From Flavobacteriaceae bacterium (lineage in GTDB: Bacteria > Bacteroidota > Bacteroidia > Flavobacteriales > Flavobacteriaceae), in contig JAQWSC010000002.1 of NCBI GenBank assembly GCA_029243385.1, forward strand, positions 62,001 to 126,000: 64,000 nt of DNA, given 5' to 3'. Each line of letters opens with the position of its first letter. Position 1 is the first letter of the stretch. The translations under genes were made by a program, and so were the position numbers. Under the pieces are notes generated by a model. That model saw only the letters and a list, made by a program, of their open reading frames with translations, did not search any database and was not told the DNA's origin. This document shows positions 17,768-26,034 of the stretch, piece after piece.

Positions 17768-17861
17768 GGATTCGTTTAATTTTTTTCTTTAAAATTTGTA
17801 TTTCACTGCATTATTTTTAGTTTTTTTTTGTTTTCTTTGCAAAAAAAATAATTAACAGAAG

Positions 17862-18341
17862 ATGGGGAAATTTAAATTAGATGAAATTGATCACCAAATC
17901 TTAGACATTTTAATTGATAACACAAGAACTGCTTTTACAGACATTGCCAAGAAGTTGTTAATATCCGCAGGTACTGTACATGTTCGTGTTAAAAAAATGG
18001 AAGATGCGGGTATAATTAAAGGGTCATCACTGACTTTGGATTACAAAAAATTGGGCTATACATTTATCGCTTATGTAGGGATATACCTTGAAAAAACACA
18101 TCAAACGAAATTTGTGTTGGAGCGCCTTAAGGACATTCCGTTTGTAACCGTAGGGCATATTACTACTGGAAAATTCAATATTTTTTGTAAGATTCGTGCT
18201 AAAAGTACTGAAAATGCAAAAGAAATTATCTTCATGATCGATGATATTGACGGTGTATCCAGGACAGAAACCATGATTTCTCTTGAGGAAAGCATCAACG
18301 ATAAGCGTCGCCTAATGCACCATATTTTTACTGAAATTTAA
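17862..18341 (+). CDS. Lrp/AsnC-family transcriptional regulator
   Basis: A 159-aa protein. An N-terminal winged HTH (LDEIDHQILDILIDNTRTAFTD, then LLISAGTVHVRVKKMEDAGII) is followed by a RAM ligand-binding domain with VGHITTGKFNIFCKI. It should bind DNA as an oligomer and respond to an amino acid. It is followed by ppc in the same direction, with a small hairpin between. Whether it controls ppc cannot be told from sequence. Confidence 0.88.
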   Translation: MGKFKLDEIDHQILDILIDNTRTAFTDIAKKLLISAGTVHVRVKKMEDAGIIKGSSLTLDYKKLGYTFIAYVGIYLEKTHQTKFVLERLKDIPFVTVGHITTGKFNIFCKIRAKSTENAKEIIFMIDDIDGVSRTETMISLEESINDKRRLMHHIFTEI

Positions 18342-18358
18342 TTAAATATTACTAAACA

Positions 18359-18376
18359 AACCCTTCCGAAAGGGTT
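18359..18376 (+). other. Small hairpin between lrp-like gene and ppc
   Basis: AACCCTT pairs with AAGGGTT around a 4-nt loop, 20 nt before the preferred ppc ATG. No T-run follows, so it is not a standard terminator. It may affect ppc translation or mRNA ends. Confidence 0.4.
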
Positions 18377-18395
18377 GGACTACAATTATTATTCT

Positions 18396-20981
18396 ATGAC
18401 ATCCAATACCTCTTTGAATCGATTCAATGAATCGGTTTTATCAAAATTTAATATTTACAACAGTATTTTTTCAACATTACCCTACAAGAATATTTCCAAT
18501 ACGGCTGTAATGTTGCCCTTATTTTCTAGAATTTGTTCTGAAGGATATCAAAACGGTTTGAACCCAAGCGAAATTGTCAAACAATTCTTCGACCAATTTT
18601 TAAACGATGCATCTGAGGAAGATAAGGTGACATTGTTGTTTCAGTTTATTCAATATATCGAACGCCAAGTAGTTTTGTTTGATGCCATTGAAGATGCTGG
18701 ATTCTCGGAAGTAAATAATTTAAAAGGAAGAGGAACACTTAAAAACTTCAAGGAAGAAGCCAAAGCAAGAGGTGAGTTGAAAAAACTCGAAAAACACCTT
18801 AAACACCTCAAAGTTCGCCCGGTACTAACGGCACACCCTACACAGTTTTACCCAGGCTCAGTTTTAGGAATTATTACCGATTTGGCTGACTCGATCAAGA
18901 ACAATGATTTGCCAACTATAAAGGAATTGTTGTCACAGCTTGGTAAAACACCGTTTTTTAAACAAAAAAAACCGACCCCATTTGATGAGGCTACCAGTTT
19001 GATTTGGTATTTGGAAAACGTATTTTATTTTGCAGTTAGTAATATTCAAAATTATATAAAACACAATATTTCGTCTTCAATCACAGACAATAATGAGATT
19101 GTAAATCTTGGATTTTGGCCGGGTGGTGATCGTGATGGAAATCCTTTTGTTACTACAGAAATCACTATTAAGACAGCTCAAAAACTAAGGAGCACGCTCA
19201 TAAAAAACTATTACAGAGATGCTCGAAGACTTCGAAGAAGGCTTACGTTTCGAAATGTAGAACCCTTAATTGTTGAGATTGAAACCAAATTGTATCGAAG
19301 TATTTTTCAGACGACCGAAACACCTAAAATTAGTTTGGAAGAACTGAAAGAAAAATTACAAACCATCAAAGATCTTTTAATTAACGATCACCATTCGTTG
19401 TTTTTAGATGACATTGAAGAATTCATTGGGCGTGTAGAAGTGTTTGGATATCATTTTGCCTCTCTTGATATCCGTCAAGATTCTAGAGTGCATCATGCTG
19501 CGTTTTCACAACTCCTTACCGATGCTAAAAATAGTGGGGTAAACGTGATGAAAAAAGAGTACGACACCATGACTGATAAAGAAAAAATGAAGGTGTTACC
19601 TTCTTTGGTCGGAGACCTTTCTTTGGATCTATTTTCAGATGAATTGGTAAAGAAAACTTTGGGTTCTATTCGAGCTATGAAGCAAATTCAACGATCTAAT
19701 GGGGAAAAAGGATGTAACCGCTATATCATTAGTAACAATCAAACGGCACTGAATGTTTTAGAAGTGTTTGCTATGATTCGATTGAGTGATTGGGAAGTTC
19801 CTACTGTAGATATTGCTCCTTTGTTTGAAACGGTTCCTGATTTAGAAGTTGCTCCCGAAGTAATGGATGCAATATATTCGGATCCTACTTACAGAGCGCA
19901 TTTGGAACGAAGAGGCAACAGACAAACTATCATGCTTGGATTTTCAGATGGTACTAAAGACGGTGGATATTTGATGGCCAACTGGAGTATTTATAAAGCC
20001 AAGGAAAATCTTTCGCGAATATCACGAAAACACGGTATCAAAGTGTTGTTTTTTGACGGACGCGGCGGACCACCAGCGCGTGGAGGTGGAAACACACACC
20101 AGTTTTACGCATCGCTTGGAAGTACCATTGAATCCGATGAAATCCAGTTGACTGTTCAAGGCCAAACGATTAGTTCGAATTTTGGAACTGTTGATTCTTG
20201 TCAGTACAATTTAGAGCAGCTATTGAGTTCAGGTATTACCAATAAGGTATTTAGCAACGATCGTGAGAGCTTGTCTAAGGAAGATCGAAAAACAATGGAT
20301 AAACTGGCTAAAATCAGTTACCAAGTATATTCAGACTTTAAGTCACATCCGTGCTTTATTCCTTATTTGGAGCGAATGAGTACGCTGAAATATTACGCAA
20401 AAACAAACATTGGAAGTCGCCCTTCCAAACGAGGTAAATCGGATGGATTGAATTTTTCTGATTTAAGAGCCATTCCTTTTGTTGGTAGTTGGAGTCAGCT
20501 CAAACAAAATGTTCCTGGTTTTTATGGAGTAGGTTCTGCTTTGCAAGAATTTGTAGATGCAGGAAAATTCAAAGAAGTCAAGTCGTTGTATCAAAATTCT
20601 GCATTTTTCAGGACGTTGCTTTCCAACAGTATGATGAGCTTGACCAAATCTTTTTTCAAGCTTACGGCTTACATGCAAAACGATCCTGAGTTTGGAGAGT
20701 TTTGGAAATTGATTTACGCAGAATACAAATTGACAAAGTCACTTCTTTTGCGTTTGTCAGGATACAGTACACTTATGGAAGATCAGCCTGCGGGTAAGGC
20801 TTCTATTATGGTTCGGGAAAATATTGTTTTGCCATTGCTTACGATACAGCAATATGCGTTGCAAACAATCCAGAAAATGGAGTCTGAAGGAGGACATACC
20901 CAAAAAGAATTGTTGGTTTATGAAAAAATGGTCACACGATCACTCTTTGGTAATATTAATGCCAGTAGAAACTCGGCTTAA
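18396..20981 (+). CDS. ppc: Phosphoenolpyruvate carboxylase, atypical motifs
   Basis: An 861-aa enzyme adding bicarbonate to PEP to give oxaloacetate. H147 sits in LTAHPTQ, where most PEPCs have HPTE. FWPGGDRDGNPFVT is intact. The glycine loop reads FDGRGGPPARGGG, where most have FHGRGG, so D554 replaces a conserved histidine. The C-terminus NASRNSA replaces the usual RNTG. The frame is long and undamaged, so this looks like a divergent lineage, not decay. ATG at 18396 is preferred to TTG at 18375, which lies inside the hairpin. The beta-carbonic anhydrase encoded next, convergently, could supply bicarbonate. Confidence 0.9.
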   Translation: MTSNTSLNRFNESVLSKFNIYNSIFSTLPYKNISNTAVMLPLFSRICSEGYQNGLNPSEIVKQFFDQFLNDASEEDKVTLLFQFIQYIERQVVLFDAIEDAGFSEVNNLKGRGTLKNFKEEAKARGELKKLEKHLKHLKVRPVLTAHPTQFYPGSVLGIITDLADSIKNNDLPTIKELLSQLGKTPFFKQKKPTPFDEATSLIWYLENVFYFAVSNIQNYIKHNISSSITDNNEIVNLGFWPGGDRDGNPFVTTEITIKTAQKLRSTLIKNYYRDARRLRRRLTFRNVEPLIVEIETKLYRSIFQTTETPKISLEELKEKLQTIKDLLINDHHSLFLDDIEEFIGRVEVFGYHFASLDIRQDSRVHHAAFSQLLTDAKNSGVNVMKKEYDTMTDKEKMKVLPSLVGDLSLDLFSDELVKKTLGSIRAMKQIQRSNGEKGCNRYIISNNQTALNVLEVFAMIRLSDWEVPTVDIAPLFETVPDLEVAPEVMDAIYSDPTYRAHLERRGNRQTIMLGFSDGTKDGGYLMANWSIYKAKENLSRISRKHGIKVLFFDGRGGPPARGGGNTHQFYASLGSTIESDEIQLTVQGQTISSNFGTVDSCQYNLEQLLSSGITNKVFSNDRESLSKEDRKTMDKLAKISYQVYSDFKSHPCFIPYLERMSTLKYYAKTNIGSRPSKRGKSDGLNFSDLRAIPFVGSWSQLKQNVPGFYGVGSALQEFVDAGKFKEVKSLYQNSAFFRTLLSNSMMSLTKSFFKLTAYMQNDPEFGEFWKLIYAEYKLTKSLLLRLSGYSTLMEDQPAGKASIMVRENIVLPLLTIQQYALQTIQKMESEGGHTQKELLVYEKMVTRSLFGNINASRNSA

Positions 20982-20983
20982 TT

Positions 20984-21556
20984 TTATAACACGACAATTT
21001 TACCGCTTGTAAGATCAAATACCCAAGGATGTATTTTCAACTCTTTTTGGTCAACGGCTGTCTTGATAAGCTTATTTTCTAAAGCGTTATTGACTTGCTC
21101 GAGCACATTCAACTCAACAAAACGTTTGAGTTGATCATGGGGATTTTCAATACCATCAATTTCTTGCTTATGCTTGTTGTGAACAGCTTTTAAGTGTGAA
21201 AGCCATGGATTGAGCTTTCCAAAGTCATTGCCTGATAGAGCTGCCTGGATTCCGCCACAACCGTAATGTCCACAAACTATGATGTGGTTTACTTTCAAAT
21301 GACCAACAGCATATTCAATAACCGACTGAACGCTGGTGTCATCTGTACCTATAACGTTGGCAATATTACGATGAACAAAAATATCGCCTGGCGCTGCACC
21401 CATAAACAATTCTGGAGAAACACGGCTGTCTGAACACCCTATGTATAGCGCCTCAGGGGTTTGTCCTTTGGATAGATTTTCAAAATAGGATGCTTCGTTG
21501 TCAAGATAATTTTTGACCCAATCAGCGTTGTTTTTTAGAAATTGTTCGAGTTTCAT
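20984..21556 (-). CDS. can: Beta-class carbonic anhydrase
   Basis: A 190-aa protein interconverting CO2 and bicarbonate. Zn ligands C41 and H97 with C100, and the D43-R45 dyad, are seen in GCSDSRVSPE and CGHYGCGG. No signal peptide is present, so it is cytoplasmic. Its 3' end lies 2 nt from the ppc stop. It also precedes no other gene closely on its strand except as the downstream neighbour of aroB (15 nt), so both may be co-transcribed. Confidence 0.93.
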   Translation of the reverse strand: MKLEQFLKNNADWVKNYLDNEASYFENLSKGQTPEALYIGCSDSRVSPELFMGAAPGDIFVHRNIANVIGTDDTSVQSVIEYAVGHLKVNHIIVCGHYGCGGIQAALSGNDFGKLNPWLSHLKAVHNKHKQEIDGIENPHDQLKRFVELNVLEQVNNALENKLIKTAVDQKELKIHPWVFDLTSGKIVVL

Positions 21557-21571
21557 AGTGTATGATAATTT

Positions 21572-22636
21572 TTAATCTAAATAAAATTGAAATGCTTTGT
21601 AGATAAGTTCGTTATCTACGGTAATGTCTATATCGTGAACGCCTATGTCTTTTAAAAGTATGAAATTGATGCTGCCGTGGGCGTTCTTTTTGTCATACTT
21701 CATTAATTCGATAATGGGCGCAATGTCCGAAGTGGCAATGTCAACCTTGGGGTAAATGGCATGCATTACAGATTTAATATCCAACATATACTCTTTTGAA
21801 AAACCGCACAAGTGATGCGACAGATAACCTGCAAGTACCATCCCAATGGCTATGGCTTCACCATGAAGCAGCTTTTTTTTAGAAGGGTGACTTAAAAAAT
21901 GAGACTCAATAGCATGACCCAGTGTATGGCCAAAGTTGAGCGTTTTTCGTATGGAATCTTCTCTGGGGTCTTCAGTGACTACCTTATTTTTTATTTCAAT
22001 AGAACGATGAATAAGAGGCAACAGCTCTCCTGAATGAATGGATTTGTAATCTTTTAAGGTATTCCAATAATTCAAATCTGCAATGAGTCCGTGTTTGAGC
22101 ATTTCAGCATATCCACTTCGAACCTCTTCATCGGGAAGAGTAGATAAGTAATTCGGGTCAACCAATACCATCTGTGGTTCGCTAATAACACCGATTTGAT
22201 TTTTCAAGTTGCCCAAATCCACTCCAGTTTTTCCACCCACCGAAGCATCTACCATTGACAAAAGGGTCGTAGGGATATTTACATAATCGATTCCTCTTTT
22301 GAATGTGCAGGCAACAAAACCTCCCAAGTCGGTAACAACCCCTCCGCCCAAATTCATCAGCAAGCTTTTTCTGTCGGCTCCCAATTCAGACAAAGCTTCC
22401 CAAACGCCCATACAGGTATCAAGATGTTTGTGTTCTTCGCCAGCCTCAATTTCAATGATTTCAATGGCGACACGCTCTAATTGTTCTAAAAAAACAGAAA
22501 GACAATGTTCGTGTGTGTTTGTGTCAACCAATACAAATAGCTTTGAGTACTGTTTGTTTTTTAACAGTGCATTGAGCGATTCGTAGCCTTTTGATTCGAA
22601 GTGAACAAAAGAATAATGGGATTGTATAGATTTCAT
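21572..22636 (-). CDS. aroB: 3-dehydroquinate synthase
   Basis: A 354-aa NAD-dependent enzyme that closes the DAHP ring in the shikimate pathway. NLGGGVVTDLGGFVA, YVNIPTTLLSMVDASVGGKTGVD, and the metal-site stretch LNFGHTLGHAIE are all present. A perfect TATTTTTG -7 box on the minus strand (22661-22654) lies 17 nt before the ATG. Another shikimate gene, aroC, lies 35 kb away in this window, so the pathway is not clustered. Confidence 0.95.
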   Translation of the reverse strand: MKSIQSHYSFVHFESKGYESLNALLKNKQYSKLFVLVDTNTHEHCLSVFLEQLERVAIEIIEIEAGEEHKHLDTCMGVWEALSELGADRKSLLMNLGGGVVTDLGGFVACTFKRGIDYVNIPTTLLSMVDASVGGKTGVDLGNLKNQIGVISEPQMVLVDPNYLSTLPDEEVRSGYAEMLKHGLIADLNYWNTLKDYKSIHSGELLPLIHRSIEIKNKVVTEDPREDSIRKTLNFGHTLGHAIESHFLSHPSKKKLLHGEAIAIGMVLAGYLSHHLCGFSKEYMLDIKSVMHAIYPKVDIATSDIAPIIELMKYDKKNAHGSINFILLKDIGVHDIDITVDNELIYKAFQFYLD

Positions 22637-22653
22637 TGAATTGGATTACGTGA

Positions 22654-22661
22654 CAAAAATA
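22654..22661 (-). promoter_or_regulatory. Promoter -7 box for aroB
   Basis: TATTTTTG on the minus strand, ending 17 nt before the aroB ATG. No clear TTG is seen at the expected upstream distance. Confidence 0.5.
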
Positions 22662-22685
22662 ACATCTTTTTTATGAAATTCTATG

Positions 22686-22693
22686 TACATTTA
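22686..22693 (+). promoter_or_regulatory. Candidate -7 box for proline dehydrogenase gene
   Basis: TACATTTA matches TAnnTTTG with one mismatch and ends 18 nt before the ATG at 22712, the usual spacing in this window. Confidence 0.4.
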
Positions 22694-22711
22694 TTTATTA
22701 AATAGTCTTTG

Positions 22712-23881
22712 ATGAAACTGCTTTTTGATAATACAGAAAATGCTTTTTCTTTAAAAAGTGACGCTGAGCTTGAGCGAGCTTATTTTTTATTCAAACTAAT
22801 CGCCAACGAACCCTTGGTACGAATAGGTACTGCGGTCACTAATTTTGCCTTAAAAGCCCATTTGCCTGTTGAGGGCTTAATTCGAGCTACTGTTTTCGAT
22901 CATTTTTGTGGAGGTACTTCCGAAGCGGATTGTCTTTCTGTTATTGATAAAATGCATCAAAAAGGAGTGAGCTCTGTGCTCGATTATTCTGTAGAAGGAG
23001 CAGAGGAGGAGCTAGTGTACGATGAATGTTTTGAGCGCGTAGGTGCTCTTTTGGAATTTGTAAAGGCAAAGAAATCCATTCCGTTTGCGGTATTTAAACC
23101 AACCGGATACGGACGCATTTCGCTCTATGAAAAAGTAAGTCAAAACCAACCATTGAACGATTCAGAATCACATGAGTGGAATCGGGTAAAACGCCGTTTT
23201 ACAGCTACGTGTAAAAAAGCCAACGAGCTAGGAGTCATGTTACTTATTGATGCAGAAGAAAGTTGGATTCAGCCCGCTGTAGATGATTTGACAGAACAAA
23301 TGATGGCACTTTACAATCGCGATCGCACCCTTGTTTTCAACACCTTTCAAATGTACCGCTGGGATCGATTGGAATACATGAAAAACGCCCTCCAAAGAGC
23401 CCATAAAAAAGGTTATTACGTAGGCGTAAAGTTAGTGAGAGGCGCCTATATGGAAAAGGAAAACGAACGTGCAAAGTCTATGGGGTATCCATCTCCTATT
23501 TGTGAATCTAAAGTAGCAACGGATGCTAATTATAACGCTGGAATTGACTTTTGTATGGAGCATTTGGAACGACTTGACTTTTTTGCAGGTACGCACAATG
23601 AAGCTTCAACGCACTATGTTTTACAAAAAATGAAAACAATGAACTTGCCCAACAACGATCCGCGCATTTGGTTTGGGCAACTTTATGGGATGAGTGACCA
23701 TATTAGTTATAATTTATCCACAAAGGGATATCAGGTGGCAAAATATTTGCCGTTTGGTCCCGTGAAGGATGTGATGCCTTATTTGATTCGCAGGGCAGAA
23801 GAGAATACATCAGTGGCTGGGCAAACCAACAGGGAGCTGGAATTGATTCGCACTGAGCGAAAGCGACGAAAAATCAACTAA
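22712..23881 (+). CDS. Proline dehydrogenase
   Basis: A 389-aa FAD enzyme oxidising proline to pyrroline-5-carboxylate. The TIM-barrel motifs LLIDAEES, MYRWDRLEY, KLVRGAYMEKE, GTHNEAS, FGQLYGMSDH and LPFGPVKDVMPYLIRRAEEN are all present. It is a stand-alone enzyme, not a PutA fusion; no P5C dehydrogenase gene is adjacent. ATG at 22712 is preferred to TTG at 22709. Its stop overlaps the stop of the minus-strand gene in a shared CTAA. Confidence 0.92.
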   Translation: MKLLFDNTENAFSLKSDAELERAYFLFKLIANEPLVRIGTAVTNFALKAHLPVEGLIRATVFDHFCGGTSEADCLSVIDKMHQKGVSSVLDYSVEGAEEELVYDECFERVGALLEFVKAKKSIPFAVFKPTGYGRISLYEKVSQNQPLNDSESHEWNRVKRRFTATCKKANELGVMLLIDAEESWIQPAVDDLTEQMMALYNRDRTLVFNTFQMYRWDRLEYMKNALQRAHKKGYYVGVKLVRGAYMEKENERAKSMGYPSPICESKVATDANYNAGIDFCMEHLERLDFFAGTHNEASTHYVLQKMKTMNLPNNDPRIWFGQLYGMSDHISYNLSTKGYQVAKYLPFGPVKDVMPYLIRRAEENTSVAGQTNRELELIRTERKRRKIN

Positions 23882-24231
23882 TCCGTTTTTTTGCGTAGGT
23901 TTTGAAAGGTGGCAGTTTCAACACAATTTATAACTTCAAAGCTATAAGGGTCTGATTCTATCCAATACGTATTGCAGTCGCTATCATCCACCGTACTTTT
24001 TGAGAATACGACGTTGGCCTTTTTCATAAGGTTTAAAAATACAGAATCCTCTGTTATTGGTAAGGAGAAATATTCGCCAACAACGCGTTCTTTTTTTGAA
24101 ATATTACTCAATACGCGTGCATCGGGGGCATAGTTACATTGTGTTTTTTTGCCACTTAAAAAGAACGCTAAAAAAATAATTCCAAGCGCAAAACCGCCCA
24201 AGTAATAACCAAATCGTTGCCAAATGTTCAT
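23878..24231 (-). CDS. Small membrane-anchored protein of unknown function
   Basis: A 117-aa protein with one transmembrane helix at about residues 9-26 (YYLGGFALGIIFLAFFLSG) and a soluble part rich in charged residues. Four cysteines are scattered in the soluble part. It overlaps the 3' end of tsaE by 4 nt, so it is co-translated with it. I do not recognise the family. Confidence 0.65.
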   Translation of the reverse strand: MNIWQRFGYYLGGFALGIIFLAFFLSGKKTQCNYAPDARVLSNISKKERVVGEYFSLPITEDSVFLNLMKKANVVFSKSTVDDSDCNTYWIESDPYSFEVINCVETATFQNLRKKTD

Positions 24232-24638
24232 GATTGTGTGTTTGATATAATAAGCGTTCGTTTTGTATGCGAATCGATCTGAATATCGATTGTGCAGTGG
24301 TTACTGGGTATCAACGAAGGAATTTGTTCGGGCCACTCCACAAAACAATACGATCCCGAGTCAAAATACTCTTCTACTCCAAAGTCCAAGGCTTCCGATT
24401 CGTTATTCAAACGATACATATCAAAATGATATACTGGAAGGCTGGGCGTTTTGTATTCGTTTACTAGCGAAAACGTTGGACTGCTAATAACGTCTTCAAC
24501 TCCCAATTGTTTGGCCAGAGATTTGATAAGGGTGGTTTTTCCGGCACCTAGGGTTCCTTTGAACAATACAACTGGATGCAACAAATGTGGGATGATATCC
24601 GCAGCTATTTGGTCTATTTTGCTCAAATCGTATTGCAT
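24228..24638 (-). CDS. tsaE: tRNA threonylcarbamoyladenosine biosynthesis protein TsaE
   Basis: A 136-aa P-loop ATPase needed with TsaB and TsaD for the t6A modification of tRNA. Walker A is FKGTLGAGKTT near residue 26. SPTFSLVNEY, HFDMYRL and FVEWPEQI follow as in the family. ATG at 24638 is preferred: a perfect TATTTTTG -7 box (minus strand, 24663-24656) lies 17 nt upstream, so a start at 24689 would precede transcription. Confidence 0.93.
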   Translation of the reverse strand: MQYDLSKIDQIAADIIPHLLHPVVLFKGTLGAGKTTLIKSLAKQLGVEDVISSPTFSLVNEYKTPSLPVYHFDMYRLNNESEALDFGVEEYFDSGSYCFVEWPEQIPSLIPSNHCTIDIQIDSHTKRTLIISNTQS

Positions 24639-24655
24639 ATTGTATGCTTTTCGTG

Positions 24656-24663
24656 CAAAAATA
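24656..24663 (-). promoter_or_regulatory. Promoter -7 box for tsaE
   Basis: TATTTTTG on the minus strand with TTG 20 nt further upstream (24686-24684). It lies 17 nt before the tsaE ATG. Confidence 0.55.
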
Positions 24664-24692
24664 GGATTCCTGTTACAATGGAGCAACAAATT

Positions 24693-26015
24693 TCAATCTC
24701 TTTTCAGTCCCAATTTATGTCCCGATAGAGCGTAGTATAAAATAATACAATAACAAGGAATCAGAATCCAATAACTATCGGTTGAGGCAATAGCAATGGC
24801 CTCTGATTCGTTCATTCCGGTTTGCATAAGTTCCCATTTGTAATTGTCCACCAATCTGCCATATAGAAGAGGAATAAGGGCTCCTCCAGAAATAGCCATG
24901 ATGAGTAGGGCGGAGGCAGTTTTGGTAAATTTACCCAATCCTTCTAACGTTAATGGCCAAACCGCTGGCCATACCAAAGCGTTGGCAATTCCCAGAGCGG
25001 CTACAAAAAACACGGAGGTATATCCGCTTGTTATTAGAATGCACACCGAAAAAACAATTCCAAGCAGTGCACTGATTTTTAAGGCTGTACTTTGACTGAT
25101 GTATTTCGGGATAAGAACGACCCCCAGCGCATAGGAAGCTACCATAGCCATTAGCGTAAACATCGTAAAATATTTGGCTTCATCGGCGGGAAAGCCTAGC
25201 GAAATTCCGTAAGCTATTACAGTATCTCCAGCGATTACTTCGGCGCCCACATAAACAAACAAAGTCAAAACACCCAACCACAAATGTGGAAATTGAAAAA
25301 TGCTTGTCTTTTGTGTTTTTCCAAGGATTTTTTCATCAATGGGTTCGGCCTCTACATGAGGCAAAGGCGCTTTTCGAATGAGAATCCCTAGCAATACCAA
25401 TACAACAGTCATAATAATGTATGGGTTAACAACACTGTCAGCCATAGCATCCAATAAAAGGGATTGTTCACTGGCAGAAAGCCCGCTCATTTTTTCTTTT
25501 GTATTCTCAATGCCTGTCAAAAGAAGGGCTCCAAAAATAACAGAACCCAAGGCTCCCGCAATTTTGTTGGCGATCCCCATAATGGCAATGCGCTTGGCAG
25601 CACTTTCTATCGGCCCCAAAATAGTAATGTATGGATTTGAAGCTGTTTGCAACAGCGTCATTCCCGTTCCTTGAATAAAAATAGCCGTTAAAAACACCCA
25701 GTAGGTTCTTACCTCTGCGGCGGGAATAAATAAAATAGCTCCCAAAGCCATAATAATCAACCCCAAAGACATTCCTTTTCGGTATCCGATTTTTTTGATA
25801 ATATAAGAAGCAGGCAAAGCCATCACGACAAACGAAATGTAGGAAGCCGATGCCACCAAATACGATTGCGCATCTGTCAATTCATTGATTGTTTTCATAA
25901 ACGGAATCAATGCACCATTGATCCAGGTTACAAAACCGAAAATAAAGAACAACCCAGCGATGATGGATATAGGCACAAAATTGTTTGTGTCAGATTTGTT
26001 GTTTCTACTACTCAT
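24693..26015 (-). CDS. Sugar transporter of the major facilitator superfamily (FucP/GluP-like)
   Basis: A 440-aa membrane protein with about 12 hydrophobic segments. The first, SIIAGLFFIFGFVTWINGALIPFMK, is the hallmark of the FucP-type fucose/glucose/galactose:H+ symporters, and GTGMTLLQTASNPYITILGP is the matching motif later on. The sugar cannot be fixed from sequence. ATG at 26015 is preferred to a start at 26057, which would overlap porX. It lies 19 nt after the porX stop on the same strand, so it may be co-transcribed with porX. Confidence 0.88.
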   Translation of the reverse strand: MSSRNNKSDTNNFVPISIIAGLFFIFGFVTWINGALIPFMKTINELTDAQSYLVASASYISFVVMALPASYIIKKIGYRKGMSLGLIIMALGAILFIPAAEVRTYWVFLTAIFIQGTGMTLLQTASNPYITILGPIESAAKRIAIMGIANKIAGALGSVIFGALLLTGIENTKEKMSGLSASEQSLLLDAMADSVVNPYIIMTVVLVLLGILIRKAPLPHVEAEPIDEKILGKTQKTSIFQFPHLWLGVLTLFVYVGAEVIAGDTVIAYGISLGFPADEAKYFTMFTLMAMVASYALGVVLIPKYISQSTALKISALLGIVFSVCILITSGYTSVFFVAALGIANALVWPAVWPLTLEGLGKFTKTASALLIMAISGGALIPLLYGRLVDNYKWELMQTGMNESEAIAIASTDSYWILIPCYCIILYYALSGHKLGLKRD

Positions 26016-26034
26016 TAGTCCGTTTATTATAATT

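Noticed and set aside
18375-18395. TTG start for ppc
   Set aside because: It lies in the 3' arm of the hairpin and adds seven residues without family support; ATG at 18396 is better.
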